Assembly: GCF_003589595.1 (NCBI RefSeq)
Contig: NW_020653200.1
Location: 4,523,202-4,587,201 of the forward strand
DNA length: 64,000 nt
Direction of reading: 5' to 3'
From: Hyposmocoma kahamanoa
Lineage: Eukaryota > Arthropoda > Insecta > Lepidoptera > Cosmopterigidae
Every line of letters starts with the position of its first letter. The first letter of the stretch is position 1. The notes beneath the pieces are model-generated. The model ran no database searches and was not told the origin of the DNA. It was given only the letters and a program-made list of their open reading frames with translations. Made by a program: the position numbers and the translations under genes. Positions 45,640 through 57,339 of this stretch are shown piece after piece.

Positions 45640-45845
45640 CCGCAGCATCTGGTAGGATGTATGCATCGCAGGGTCCAGGAGACCCTGTGATGCATACGCG
45701 CGACGACGGAACGCGTCGCTTTTACGCACCACGCGGTATGTACGACACAACGTATCGTCACCGCTCAGGTGTCGCAACGCCGCGCCGACGTAACGCGTCG
45801 TGTGGCATCGCTCTAACAGATGGTACCATATGAGCCACAGAGCTC
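45640..45845. repeat. GC-rich element-like block with palindromes
   Basis: gtatgcatcgcagggtc (45659-45675) and gaccctgtgatgcatac (45681-45697) pair at 16 of 17 around a 5-nt loop. The following GC-rich sequence has repeated cgcgtcg/cgacgcg words. ORFs on both strands are by-products of this composition. It lies 45 bp downstream of SCYL2 exon 45890-46114, in the intron. Confidence 0.5.
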
Positions 45846-45889
45846 TGGAAGGGCACAAACTCTTATTAAATTATGCAGTAGGTACTTAC

Positions 45890-46114
45890 GTGAAAGTTCA
45901 ATATATTATGCAGGCTGGCAACGACGGCTTCCGAAGCAAAAGCGATAGTGTTATGACCCTCCTCCAATGAATGTATAATTTGCAGCATCTTGGGATGGCG
46001 CATTTTTTCCAGTTGTGTGATACAACTTCTAATGCGGTCCAGCATGCTCTCTTTCCGCTTTGGTTTATAGAGCTTGTCAGCTATGCGCTTGTCAAACACG
46101 AACACTGAGCACTC
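45890..46114 (-). CDS. SCYL2: SCYL2 exon: N-lobe of the kinase-like domain
   Basis: SCYL2 is a pseudokinase that binds clathrin coats and works in trafficking between the trans-Golgi network and endosomes (family knowledge). This exon is 225 nt, 75 codons, phase 0 at both ends. The acceptor reads ttgttacag|GAG and the donor CAC|gtaagtacc. It encodes ECSVFVFDKR at the start, matching the family's AVFVFDK block on strand beta3. QLEKMRHPKMLQIIHSL follows, the helix alphaC to beta4 region, then AFASEAVVASLHNIL at the beta5/hinge. The frame stays open through the splice sites (an in-frame ATG lies 9 nt upstream), but the homology stops exactly at the borders. The preceding exon with the start codon was not found between 46115 and 64000, so it probably lies outside the window. 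Confidence 0.9.
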
Positions 46115-46136
46115 CTGTAACAAATATGAATGTCTT

Positions 46137-46341
46137 AGCGCCCAGTTACACGACGCGAAAGCTTACGCGTGACCGTCGCGTGGCGACCGTCCAGTTACCA
46201 CACTTTTATGTACATTAATGGCGAATCTGAATTCAGACAGTTAGATTCACGCGGTCGCTACGCGGCGGTAACACGGTCTCCGCGTGGCGAACGCGTGGAG
46301 TCCGTCTTGCCTTGAATTCGTGTCAAATAAATGCGCCCTTA
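46137..46341. mobile_element. Possible non-autonomous DNA element, GC-rich
   Basis: The left edge ttagcgcccagttacac is roughly mirrored by the right edge aaatgcgcccttag, possibly with a TTA target duplication. The interior is rich in cgcgtgg/ccacgcg words. It begins about 22 bp upstream of the SCYL2 exon acceptor. Confidence 0.45.
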
Positions 46342-46820
46342 GAGTTTTACCCTAAAGTGAATTGACATTGTATTGCTTGTTTTGTTATTTAGTGTTATTG
46401 GCCGCAAAATTATAGCCTATTACGAAGACGTCCTTAGTTGTGGTAGGACGAAGTTCTCATGCATCAGTTTTACAAATTTCAAAAGACTCTAATCGACTTA
46501 TGTTGATTATGTTAATGATTTAATTTAAAGGCAAAGCCAAGTCTTCAATATGAAAAACTACATAATTAGCAAATTGCCAGATCTTGAGTTAAATTGTGTT
46601 TGTCGTAGAGTGAGAATGTCATTTTTAAATTATAAGGTAAGTTCGAGTATTTTCTCCAAATCAGACTTCTCCAAAGTAATAAAATCATAAATGGGGATGA
46701 AATTTTATGGGCAATCTAACAAGTCCTGTAATGAAGGCGAATAAATAAAAATAGACATTGACGCGCTGTTCGCTGTCATGCAACTGTCATGGCTGTTAGT
46801 TGACAGCTAATAGCATTGAA

Positions 46821-47297
46821 TATTTAACCAGAAATAGAGATAAAATAAGGGCCACCCGTCACTGGCAACTCATCAGGCAAATGGGCCTTATATCACCTTT
46901 AAGTATAAATTCTCGTTTGCGCTGAAATCACAAATTAGAAAGCTGAAATGTTACAGCGCCACCAATTGACCTGTGTGTCTCCGGACATTCCAAAAATATT
47001 TTGCATTTATTGTAACAAAGATAATATCTCTAACAATGAGGGGCAAAACATCTAATTAAAAAACAAACAGATTCACATTTCATCGTTAATTAAATATTAA
47101 ATATGTAATTTTGCAATTTTCGTCCATTATAGCAAAGCTCACGTTAAACTGCTCGATTAGAAGCGAAACAATTGACGACACCCTTCAATTGTTTCGAATT
47201 CGGGCCGGCCAATCAGAACGCAGTTGTCACCGTAAGGATTTGCCAGAATAGTTTTCAAACAAATTAAGGACATTTCGTCTCTATTTCTGATTATATA
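46821..47297 (-). mobile_element. Inverted-repeat element M6, copy 2 (477 bp, opposite orientation)
   Basis: The ends are tttaaccagaaatagagata and tctctatttctgattatata. The interior matches 5990-6473 in reverse, including caattttcgtccattatagc and cgaaacaattgacgacaccc. No ORF. Confidence 0.85.
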
Positions 47298-47299
47298 CT

Positions 47300-48170
47300 C
47301 CATGCTCGCTGCTAACAGTTTCGGTTTCAGGTTTTTTAGAGTTACATTGTATAAAAATATTGTTAAGTGGAAAATTTTGTATTCAGTGCGTATTCTTCGA
47401 TTTGCGTGTCAATGTGTGGCATCGTCAAAGGCAGGCATAAACTATACACGTGTGAAATCAAATTTACTTAATAATGGTTCCGAATTAAGTAACCGATAAT
47501 AAAAAACAAATGTTGCAATCTTACAAAATCCCACACTTCTAACTTGATTACCCAAGAAATCAGACTCTCATCTCATGAAAAATGTCTTTTCAATCCTGTC
47601 ATTTTTCAATCCTGACATAAAGACGTTTAGGTGGTTTTTTAAAAGTTCTGAGCACGAAATAATCTCTATGCAAACTAAAAATTAATTCCTTTCTAGGATT
47701 TGTTATACGGTTTTTAACTTTTATCTGAACTGATTAATTCAAACGTAGTTTGAATACTTAGCGTGTCAGCAACATTCTCTCAAATAATCATGAAAGAAAA
47801 TGATCTAGTCATTGACGTCGCGTTCAGTTGGTTGTATCCGGAAGCCAATTATATTATGAAGTGCGCAGGCGTCACATTGGAGGGGAAAATGCGTGCGAAT
47901 TGAATAGGAGTTAACTTTTTAGTTGTTAGAGAGATATTTTGCTGAAGCACGGTTGTTAACTTCAAGCTCCAGCAGGATTTGGTTTATACGGCAGATTATT
48001 TGCACAAGGAAATGATGTTAGTTAGACTAGTTTGACTTTGAAATTTATACTTATTTTAACAAGCTATCTCTCGATAAGAAATGGATCGCTGAACTAAATT
48101 TCAAAGTATACTTTTCCTACTGCTTAGACTATTAATGCGAGTAACTTTACCAGTATTTTCCTAATTCATA
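47300..48170. other. Interval without a recognised gene
   Basis: The open frame at 47302-47499 has no recognised family and begins at the edge of an M6 copy. The rest is featureless. Confidence 0.35.
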
Positions 48171-48178
48171 GGAATGAA

Positions 48179-48480
48179 TATAGAAATAGAAATAGAAATA
48201 GAAACCATTTATTGTAACGCCACATTATAAAAAAAAACACAAAAACAAAGACTAATACTTATAACTAAGACAGAAATAACACAAAGAACAGCGTAAAAAC
48301 ATTTCAACAACAAGTTGCATAATACTATACTGACATGTGTGCGGCTGTGGCGTGTACAAAAGGATCCCATTCAGCTAAAGTCACAACCAAGGCTAGGTTG
48401 TGACGCTGGTTTTCAATGGGCCCTAGCCGAGTGAGTGAGAGTGACGGACGTAAGCGTCCCGGAACAGATAATAAAATAAA
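48179..48480 (-). mobile_element. Non-LTR 3' tail with a hexanucleotide repeat
   Basis: On the plus strand tagaaatagaaatagaaata (48181-48209) is followed by accatttattgtaacg, then a GC-richer stretch with gggccctagccgagtgagtg. Read on the minus strand, this is a 3' UTR ending in a TTTCTA repeat, parallel to the pentanucleotide-tailed element at 43106. Confidence 0.55.
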
Positions 48481-48489
48481 ATAAACTAC

Positions 48490-49625
48490 GTAAATACTTA
48501 TATCTTGAGTGTGTATAGTGTTAGTGCAGTGTGTACTCTTATATCGAATAAATACTTACAGAATCTTTGCAATATATACATACAGGTATAAGTGTGTGTA
48601 GTGTGAAAACAAATTAATAAAATATTTAATACATATTTAAAGTACATTACTTCAAATATATTAAACAAGATTATCTATTTTCGTAAAATAAAAGTTCTTT
48701 GACTTCAACATTAAACAACTCTTGTTCTTACGCAGTTACTATTTCGAATAATGCTATGTGAATTAACATGTTTAAATGTTTATGATTATTAAGTTAAATA
48801 AAAATATACAATTAAAATAACGTATCACTGTTATAAACATCATTCCATTATCATATTTTATTAGAAGTAATTCAATTGACTCTAAAAATAAAAATAAAAG
48901 ATATAGGAGCGCAAGATCCGCCATATTTGACACTAGTAATAAGATGTTGTGAACTTGTGATCGAGAAGGAAATATTAGCGTAGATGTTTTTATTGTGCTT
49001 TGAAGTGTAATTTACCAATTTATTAACAAAACTACGAGTCATAACCTGTTTTGTTCATGAATCTGTTAGCTGCACGGGCGCCGAACGTGTTACGGGAGAA
49101 GCGCGGGGAGGGGTCCCTAGCTAACACAATATAAAACAAGACGCGGCCACAAATTAGAAATATATATAGGACGCCACTCGCTCATTTGAAGGCCTAATCT
49201 AATTAGGACTAGTGAATTACAATACGCTATAATGTGCAGTTTTATATACCATTATGTAAGTATAACGATTCAATAATTCCGCTTTTGACTTTTACAAATT
49301 ACTACCAATTGTATAATGATTAATGAATTACTTGTAATATAACATTAATATACACTTTGAACGTTACATAATATTATCGTAAAATACAATGGACTGTTAA
49401 ATTTAACAGTATACGTAGTGATTTAGCCAAAAAGTCCATGCGGTTTTTGCAATAGCTAACTTAAAAAAAAGCAACTTTTTTCTTTTACAACTGGTGGGTC
49501 AATGTTTTGTAACGTTACGTTGTCTGTAGTCATTATAAAATAATATTATAGCGTGCATTTAAGAATAGACGAGACAGGCTACAGTTCATAATTAATGAAA
49601 AACATCCTGTGACTCTACAAAGAGT
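48490..49625. other. Interval without a recognised gene
   Basis: A GC-rich patch at 49070-49120 and a minus-strand ATGGCGGATCTTGC at about 48920 were examined; neither connects to a recognised exon. Confidence 0.35.
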
Positions 49626-49632
49626 TTACTGG

Positions 49633-49765
49633 GACAGTTGTCGCTAGCGATCGCGTAAATTACTTTACAATTTTGTATGGCAAATTAAACAGCGCCTTTA
49701 GCGGTCACAACAAGAAACAACATTTTGTATACAAACATTTTACGCGGTGGATAGCGATAACTGTC
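49633..49765. mobile_element. Foldback element (133 bp)
   Basis: gacagttgtcgctagcgatc... (49633-49659) and ...gatagcgataactgtc (49739-49765) are inverted repeats matching at about 22 of 27 positions. tttgtatggcaa and tttgtatacaaa add inner pairing. Confidence 0.6.
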
Positions 49766-50339
49766 ACTGTAATCTGATGGTAGAGGGTACTTAACTGGTA
49801 AATCGTAGACGTGTTTTATAAGGTGTTGATAGTGCCAAATGACATACATTTTTATAAAGCTATCAATACCTATTGAAGTAAGATTGGGATAACAGAACAG
49901 TAGGAGTAACAGCTCATCCAATGATTAGCCCCATCAGATTTTCACTTATTTCAGTCTATACAAAATTCTTTGAATCGACTCGACTTTCATAATGAAGAGC
50001 TATAGAGCTGGATTTATAAGCAAAGACAGGAATTTTTGTGAAAGGGGAATTGTAAGATTATGTACGCGAAAGAAGGCAAAAGATTGTAGATCACCGTGTC
50101 TCTCGACATTTCAAAGGCCTTTTAGCTGTAAAGGGTTTGGCATGATAACCAGTTAAATAAGTTTCCAGCTTACATAATTCCAGTTGGTTACACACTACAC
50201 CACTCTACTCTTCTATATAACTCTCCCAGGTTATTTTTTTGATATTAACGTAGTCTTTACTTTGTCACTTCCCACACTTTTGATTTCACACCTATTATCT
50301 TCTCCAAGGCCTCGTAACTCCGACAGTGTGTCCATACAG

Positions 50340-50475
50340 AGCATTGACTTACAATTATATGGACGTCGGGTCCGCGCTAAAAATTGTCCGAATTTATAGG
50401 GCGTTAAAATCGTATACAGAGCGTCATTCACGCTTTATTAGACCCGTCGTCCACTTATTTGTAAGTCAATGATAC
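50340..50475. mobile_element. Foldback element (about 135 bp)
   Basis: The left cattgacttacaattatatg followed by gacgtcgggtc mirrors the right gacccgtcgtccacttattt followed by gtaagtcaatg. Confidence 0.65.
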
Positions 50476-51269
50476 AGAGTGTTTTTTTTTTAATTGGGAC
50501 AGTATGGAGAAATCCGAAACCATAGAAGATACAAGGAAACTGTTAAGCCATTAAGCTTTTTTATTTTTAATTTTGGCGTAGCAAAATTTTTTGGTAAAGC
50601 GTGGGTTGTCCATAAAATGAATAAAATTGACTTACTTTATTTAACGCTGATGGGCTCAATTTCTTGTAATAATAATTTTATAGTATTGAAAGAAAATAAT
50701 CGGGCCAGAAGAACTTGGTCAAATTTAATAAAATGTTATTTTATATGAAAAAACCTTTTTAATAAATTTGAGCAACTTCTGCTGTCCCGTTTTTTCTTCC
50801 AGTACAATAAGACGATCCTTACATAAAACTAAGTCATTGAGCATAAAAAAAACAGTCAATTTTATTCATTTTGTATGAAAAAAATTCATTAAATATGAAT
50901 ACAATTTTGGTTGTTATGTGGGAAATCAACGCGGTTTAAAATACATCACTTTCACAACGTTCTTACAATCCTTTCCAATTCAACATTTTTTATATTGCTA
51001 CGCGTAAGTGTATCGAAGTAAGTATGTAGTAGGCATTGCGATTGCTTATTTACAACTATTTAACCCACGATACTAAGAGATGTTTTAAAAGTAAAAGTAC
51101 ATTTGCAGTAACCTTTTCGCCCTACTCAAATAATTTTATTTCTCATTTATATTCTGCTTTGTGCAAATAAAAAACCGAGTTTTCTAAGAGAGGTCCCAAG
51201 ATAGACCACCATCTCTGACGAAGAACCTTAGAGTGTTTTAGGAGTGAATTCTGCACGCAGCAACCTGTT

Positions 51270-51310
51270 GCTGGATCAATATCATCATACCGTGAATGAT
51301 CGCGGTATGA
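51270..51310. repeat. Short hairpin
   Basis: catcataccgtg and cgcggtatgatg pair at 11 of 12 positions around a short loop. Confidence 0.5.
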
Positions 51311-51349
51311 TGGTCTGATGATGATTTATCATAATATGGTATGACCTAC

Positions 51350-53040
51350 GTACAATGTATTTTTATTTTTATTATATAAATTATGATAACAATTTTTAGT
51401 TTTCCTCAATGTTTACAATACGATTGTCGATGGTCGGAAGCTAATCGCCTTACAATCTTGAATAGGTGTGCTTGAAAGTAAAGAGCTAATTCCAAGAAAG
51501 CGTAATACGGTCGTTGTTTTATAAAACGACAAGACAAATAAATAAACATTGGAAAATACTTAATTATATCATATCGATCGTAGAATATTTTTTCAAAAGA
51601 AAACAATAATATTTTTTTTAATTGTGACTTTTGTGCTGCTTTTCGATATATCCTTACACATAACAGAGTAGATAGGTATAGTTAACATTCATTATAATAA
51701 TAATAATATTTTTGTTACGAAATAAGCTACAAAAATGCAGAAAATTAGTATAAAGGTTGATTTAAACAAACTTTTAGTGTTGTTTTAAAGACAAGAAAAA
51801 TATATGCAATACCGATTTCATGCCGATCACGACACCGCCGCCACCGGGCGAAATACCACCAGAGTCTACCGCCGACAGTCGAAAAACCTTTGTTTTAAAA
51901 AAAAGAATTTTAAGGTCGATACAAATCTCTATTACCAACTTTTAACATTTGGGGAATAAAATTTACTTCACATACGTCTGTGCCTAATTTTTCCGCTGTA
52001 CTCGATCACTCGCTACAGAGAACTTATATTTTACACGGTTGGAACTAATTATTGTAACAGTTTATGTAGGTTACGCCCAGAATAAGGTTCATTTGTATGA
52101 TTTCTCCTGGGTATACGTAAACCGTAAATAAATTTAAATATAGAATTGTCGCAGGTGTATTGGTAACATAGTCCCTTCATTATATCCTAAGTATAATAAA
52201 TAGAATTGCACTGTCAAGTAAATTTCGTTTTTAAAAACTAGAACACACAAATAAAAAATGGCTAGGGATTAAAAAGATACAATTCAAAAGTTGAATTACA
52301 TATGGCTCAGCGTCGTAATTTTTCTGGTTTAATGGCGAGCGGATTCAGAAACTCAAATGCTTTTCAGTGAAAAATATGAAAAGCAAAAAACCGCTACAAG
52401 ATACTCAGTCCGGAATAAATTTTTAGTGACTGACTGGTAGGATATTGAATAAAATAGGTCACTTTTTTTCGCCATGTTTGCTATTTTTTAATTATGTCAG
52501 GTTAGGTCTTTCATTATCTTGACAATTAGGAGCACTTTATTCTAGTCAAACATTGAGACGAAATGCTTAGGATGCGGGTCGAGAAGTCGAATGTTCGCGT
52601 AAACATCAGATTTCACTAACTTACATTTGAACATAGCTTATAGTGCAGTGAAAACGATATGGACATGGAACAGCCGGGAACAGCGCATGTAAAATAGAGT
52701 ACGTATTCGTAATCTCAAGGGTATTGACAATGTTTGTTTGTAGTTTTACCCTGTCAAGGCCACAATGGACGTGTGTAGGTTGCATGTACGTGACTCACCG
52801 ACTTGATATTATACTTATATAGATGACGTTCACGTTGAATGTCTTAACCAATAAAATATCATTACTGTATAAGATACAAGTAATCTTCAAATTAAGATTT
52901 TGCACAAGTGAGTGATATAGATTAATACTATTTTTCATCATATACAAGTATAATGATCGTGTAACGAGAAGGAAAAATCCCGAGAGTTTTCAAGTTAGAG
53001 AGTCAAGTTAGTCTGTATGCAATCATACTATTTACGTGTA
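51350..53040. other. Interval without a recognised gene
   Basis: AT-rich, with a GC patch at 51822-51880 (cacgacaccgccgccaccgg). No exon could be fitted to it. Confidence 0.35.
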
Positions 53041-53051
53041 AGTGTGAAGAT

Positions 53052-53125
53052 GGGAATTACGAACCTCGCACCAAAAGCCCTCAGTCTTCGACTTCGGGCT
53101 TCTAATAGTCTCGTTCGTAACTCCT
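53052..53125. repeat. Imperfect foldback
   Basis: attacgaacctcg...aaaagccc and ...gggcttctaatagtctcgttc...gtaa form an interrupted inverted repeat about 70 bp long with a central loop gtcttcgactt. Confidence 0.5.
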
Positions 53126-54425
53126 TGTTTACCTTGTTCGTTGTATATGAGCGTTTTTTGTAGAAACTCTGAAATGTGTGTCAAACTCTCAAATTATTTC
53201 AATATCATTTAAATATCAAAATTTTAATCTTTCAATATTTAAATAACGCTTAAACCACGGGTATTCACATTTCAAATGAGATACTTTTTATTACAAGTAA
53301 AAGTAAATCTGTTAGACGACTCTAACTTTCACTCTACGGCTTTGAGTGTAAGGGATGGTGAAAACGTATAGAGTTGCGTAACCGCTCTCTTTTAATGATT
53401 TCCGGAATTTAATAATACGTAGATTTGAAACTATCGCTTCCCTTGTTATTGAAACTTGATGATACGGTCCGGAATTTCGTAATTCGCCGCCTTCAAAATA
53501 GACTAATTAAATTTGGGTCCGTTACACCGTTGGTACATGTAAAACGATAGAATTGTTGATAATTAGTATTTATGCACGACTAGGGTGCTAAGGAAAAAAT
53601 GAGCATGTGTTAACTATTATTTATTTATATGTTGATCGTGTGAACGTACGAATCAATACGTTGTTTATCAAATTTCTTAGTTTTAAACAAAATATGTTTC
53701 AATATATCAGAATATTTATGTGTAGACAATAACGTCATTCATGCGGTACTGCGGTACATAGACCTATAAACCAGTAATTAATTGCAAAGTGCAATGTATT
53801 GTGATTGTAAAGCATGTAAAGTAAAATTTGTATTCGGGGCTATTATTTATTTCAAAACAATACGTATTTTAACGCTAGAAAAATATGCACATTGCCACTT
53901 TATGGTACAAAGCTTCTCAAAAGCTTCTCGTTCACATTCAGATATCGTTATTTTTTTTTTATAAAAGCTTTGCGAGCACTTTAGCTCATGAGAAAGTCAA
54001 CTAGTTTAAACTCTATTCAACCATATTGTATGTGTGTTCGATACTAACGTTTTAAATTGAAAATAACTTTCCATTTCATGTGACACACGATGGAGTGAAA
54101 ATATTATGTTATTGAGTAGTATGCTTTGAACTCGATTATTATTCCTTGTCGACTCTGTAGATAGGCTTCGACGACGCTTGAAATTGGATTGTGATTTCTG
54201 AATCTATCACCGTTCCGTTACGTTGGCATTGAAGTGAAAATGGTGTGGGGTACTTTAATTTTCTATCATAACTTTTATAAAGTAACAGTCACGTGAACCC
54301 TTTTCGGGTTTCGTGGTTTAGTTAACTGGGAAATCGTATGGTGTTGTCATGGCACTATGTCTGTCAGATCGTCCGTCTGCTTGTATGCCACAGTCGAATA
54401 TCGTCAATGAATATTAAAAAAATAT
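53126..54425. other. Interval without a recognised gene
   Basis: AT-rich; the ORF at 53782-53964 has no recognised family. Confidence 0.4.
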
Positions 54426-54431
54426 TATTTT

Positions 54432-55795
54432 TCGAGTTCTTAGGTTTTTATGGTAGATTTCGAGGAGGAGACGATTATCATAAGGTACGTCGATGATACT
54501 TTAAGATAGCATACCTTCTTTCTTGGACCACCTTAATTATTTTAATAATAAAATCCAATTTACCATGGAACAAGATAATTGTGGTACTCTAGCTTTCTTA
54601 GATGTTTTAATCAAAATAAATCCTAATAACACCTTAGGCCATACTGTACTTCTAAAGAAATCCATACAGATTGGTACCGCAATGGCAATTCCCATCACCA
54701 TCCTAGCCAATTAGCTACGGTGGGCAAATCTTTGTTTCAGAGAGCACATGGTGTCGGCGACAGTAATCATCTGGCAACTTAACTTCAGCACTTCTTCAGG
54801 AACTTCAGCATATAAACTCCAATATGCGAATAAGTTGAAGATTCCACGCCAATGCCACACACGCCGTGTGAAATCACCAACAGTCAAGGGAAGATCTGCC
54901 ATTTTACCTTACGTGAGAGGTGTTACAGACAAGATCGGAAGAGTCCTCAGGCATGCGTCTATCAAAACCTATTTTAAACCTCTGACGAAGATTTCTTAGT
55001 TCCTGAGGCCCGTGGAATGTAACATCCCCTTACGGAATGCAGGAGTTTACAAGCTTGACTGCGAGTGCGATCTCTCTTATATTGGACAAACGTAGCGAAG
55101 TATTTGTACCCGCGTCAAAGAGCATAATATAGCTGATGTCAAACATCGTCGCGTAAACAAGTCTGAAGTCTGTGAGCAACCTACACATTCAATCAAATTC
55201 CTCGACGTTCCACAAGAATTCCGTTATCTACCCAGGGTGCTGCGAGAGGCAATTTAATTTAAAAAAAAAGCATCCTAATTTCAACAGGGAAGATCGTTTC
55301 TCGGTACTACCACCACTTTGGGATCCAGTAAATCCTTTGATAAAAAATCCCAAACAGACATAAACTCTAATTAACGTGTTATAAATTATTCTAATTTCCA
55401 TCATTAATCAATAATAATAAATTTAATAAAAAATTGATATTGTTAAAAGAAAATAATTGTAAAACATTAGTAACGTAAATTGGTATGTTCCTTGTAAAAA
55501 AAAAAAGTATTTAATTAATAACTTTTGTAACTATAGTGAAAAATAAGGTGGTTTGCATTAATATTAGACATAACTAGTTGATGACTGTATACATACTGTA
55601 TATTATTATTTCTAGAGAAAAACAAAAAGGTTGAGCATCGAACTTCAATATATATAATAGACAATAACAGAAACAAAGACAAAATAATAAAAATAGTTAA
55701 AAAAGAAAGGTGCTGTCGCGCACACGTTGGTTTGTTTGAAAAAACAAATATACGCAACTTAAATCCGAAAAATAGTTTCATTTCCTATATAATTT
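54432..55795 (+). mobile_element. Penelope-like element, RT and GIY-YIG endonuclease remnant
   Basis: Penelope-like elements carry a telomerase-related RT followed by a GIY-YIG nuclease. Visible in order across frames: VDFEEETIIIRYVDDTLR with catalytic YVDD at 54486-54497; LDHLNYFNNKIQFTMEQDN and GTLAFLDVLIKI (54523-54630); THTDWYRNGNSHHH-type block in a second frame (about 54660-54705); LATVGKSLFQRAHG; RRVKSPTVKGRSAILPYVRG and VTDKIGRVLRHAS (54860-54960); then the nuclease GVYKLDCECDLSYIGQT (55042-55092), RSICTRVKEHNIAD and a tail HPNFNREDRFSVLPPLWDPV to a stop at 55363. The 5' RT part is missing. Stops (TAG right after YIGQT) and frameshifts make it dead. The 3' flank carries the terminal motif ttggtttgtttgaaaaaaca and agtttcatttcctatataat. 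Confidence 0.88.
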
Positions 55796-55919
55796 TTTTC
55801 CTTAGTATTATATTGAAAGGGGAACATATTTTTTTTCGTATTCCCTATTCGGTGTGATGTTGTTAAATAGGTTTTTGATAATGGTACGAAATATGTCATG
55901 TGATAATAAAGTCGAAATA

Positions 55920-57337
55920 CACTCCCGGACACAACTTTCGAGGCACCTTGAATTTTTATTTTGAAAGACCTAGAATATTAAAATATTGTTTTATTAAAGA
56001 AAAAGATTTTAGGCAGTTTTAATGCTGGCAGGTTTCCCCGTTATTATAGTGTGTTGTTGTTCCATTTTTGAATTTACAAATTTGAAAAACGGAGAAAAGT
56101 TGTGATTTGTCATTGTTTTTAAAGAAATAAGGGAGCGTAAGGTGCAAGTCAAAATGAAATAGTTTCAATATTTTTTTATTTAACAATAAAGGAGTACTAC
56201 ATTGTTTTCTCGACAAGAAAATAATAATAAGATCGATTTATCTTCACGACGAGCTTTCGAAATCGTCAACTGACTTCAGTACAGATCCAAGAACAGCTTC
56301 GATACTTTCATGGAGTGGCTGTTTGCGCTAGAACTGTGAGAAGGAGACTTAAGGAATGTGGTCTAACTCTACATAAGCCAGCGAACGGGTCCAAATTGAC
56401 ACGAGCTCGTCGAATGGCACGACTCCAATTTGCACGAGAACATTTGCATTGGACTCCACGACAGCGGAGCCAGGTACTCTTCACTGATGAAACTAAGGTT
56501 TTGGTTTATGGTAATGATGGAAGAAACAAGGTCTACCGAAGACAAGGAGAGCGTTTTGTGCAGTGTTGCTGTGAAGAGAAAGTGAGCTGTGTGTGTGGGG
56601 GTTCATGGACAGTCTGGGGAGGAATGTCCACCGAAGGCAAAATTGCGCTTGAGGTTGTGACGAGGCCGCGGCTGTCACTATTAAATGCCGACAGATATAT
56701 TCGCCAGTGCCTCGAAATTCATGTAATGCCATATGCTGGCTTTGTAGGCCGAGATTTAATTCTCATGCATGACAACGCAAGAGCGCATACTGCAAGAGTA
56801 GTCATGGAATACCTTCATGACGTCGGTATTACTACCATGCAATGGCCAGCACGAAACCTGGATATGAACCCAATAGAACATTTATGGGACGAGCTAAAGA
56901 GGCGTGTTCGAGCTCACCACCCAGACCCGCAAACCTTACCGGAGTTGAAAGTTGCCATTGAGGAAGAATGGGAGAACATTCCACAGCACTTCATATTGAC
57001 GTTAATTAATTTTATGCCAAATCGCATGACGGCCGTTGTCAACGCTCTTGGAGGCAATACTGAATAGACAATTTTTTTCGATAAGCCACTGTTTTTTTTT
57101 AAATTTCTTTACTAGAACTTCATTTGACAACGGTGAATTCAAGACTTGTGACACTTAAACTCGTTTTTCCCTGGTTTCATAAAATCATCAATTTTCAGCA
57201 CGGACATATGGAAATGACGTTTAGTAAACCAGCTTCAAAATTGCATTAATAATTTTTGATCAATCAAATATATTTTTTAAGCTTAGGGCATTTAATACTA
57301 AAAATGCAAGATGGCTCGAAATATGTGTCCGGGAGTG
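55920..57337 (+). mobile_element. Tc1-like DNA transposon (1418 bp) flanked by TA
   Basis: The left terminus cactcccggacaca and right terminus tgtgtccgggagtg are exact inverted repeats. Similarity continues inward (ttcgag and cttg blocks) for about 40 bp. Both ends are flanked by TA (55918-55919 and 57338-57339), the Tc1/mariner target site. The element contains one long transposase frame. It is shorter than a typical full Tc1 of this kind, and the shortfall lies in the 5' third where the DNA-binding domain should be. Confidence 0.92.
56231..57067 (+). pseudogene. Tc1-like DD34E transposase, C-terminal 278 codons
   Basis: The frame opens after stops at 56228-56230 and runs to TAG at 57065-57067. 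It starts DRFIFTTSFRNRQLTSVQIQ and QLRYFHGVAVCARTVRRRLK, the second half of the paired-like DNA-binding domain. The catalytic core follows: VLFTDETK (first Asp), YGGG-equivalent CVCGGSWTVWGGMS, LILMHDNARAHTAR (second Asp), then WPARNLDMNPIEHLWDELKR with Glu 34 residues after the second Asp, hence DD34E. It ends IPQHFILTLINFMPNR and NALGGNTE as in this family. No Met start and no first helix-turn-helix is readable. An alternative frame covers 56203-56270 (QENNNKIDLSSRRAFEIVN), which suggests a frameshift plus deletion. The catalytic part has no stop. Confidence 0.9.
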
Positions 57338-57339
57338 TA

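Larger units (their letters stand above)
6828..46114 (-). other. SCYL2: SCYL2 gene, recognisable span (six exons, five complete introns)
   Basis: Six exons on the minus strand have consensus GT-AG borders, and their phases agree in order (0, 0, 1, 1, 0, then 2 leaving the last exon). Together they give 893 nt of open frame that matches the SCYL2 kinase-like domain block by block as I recall it. The introns are about 10.9, 11.1, 7.6, 3.6 and 5.1 kb. The partial introns at both ends exceed 6.8 and 17.8 kb. The intron sequence is mostly transposon debris. The start codon, the N-terminal leader and the HEAT-like and C-terminal clathrin-binding regions were not found in the window. Confidence 0.88.

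Noticed and set aside
45612..45858. ORFs on both strands in the GC-rich block
   Set aside because: Created by a palindromic, CG-rich repeat; no family resemblance and open on both strands at once.
48905..48935. Minus-strand ATGGCGGATCTTGC as a possible SCYL2 start codon
   Set aside because: The frame that follows is AT-rich and hydrophobic and does not resemble the SCYL2 N-terminus; no donor leads to exon 46114.
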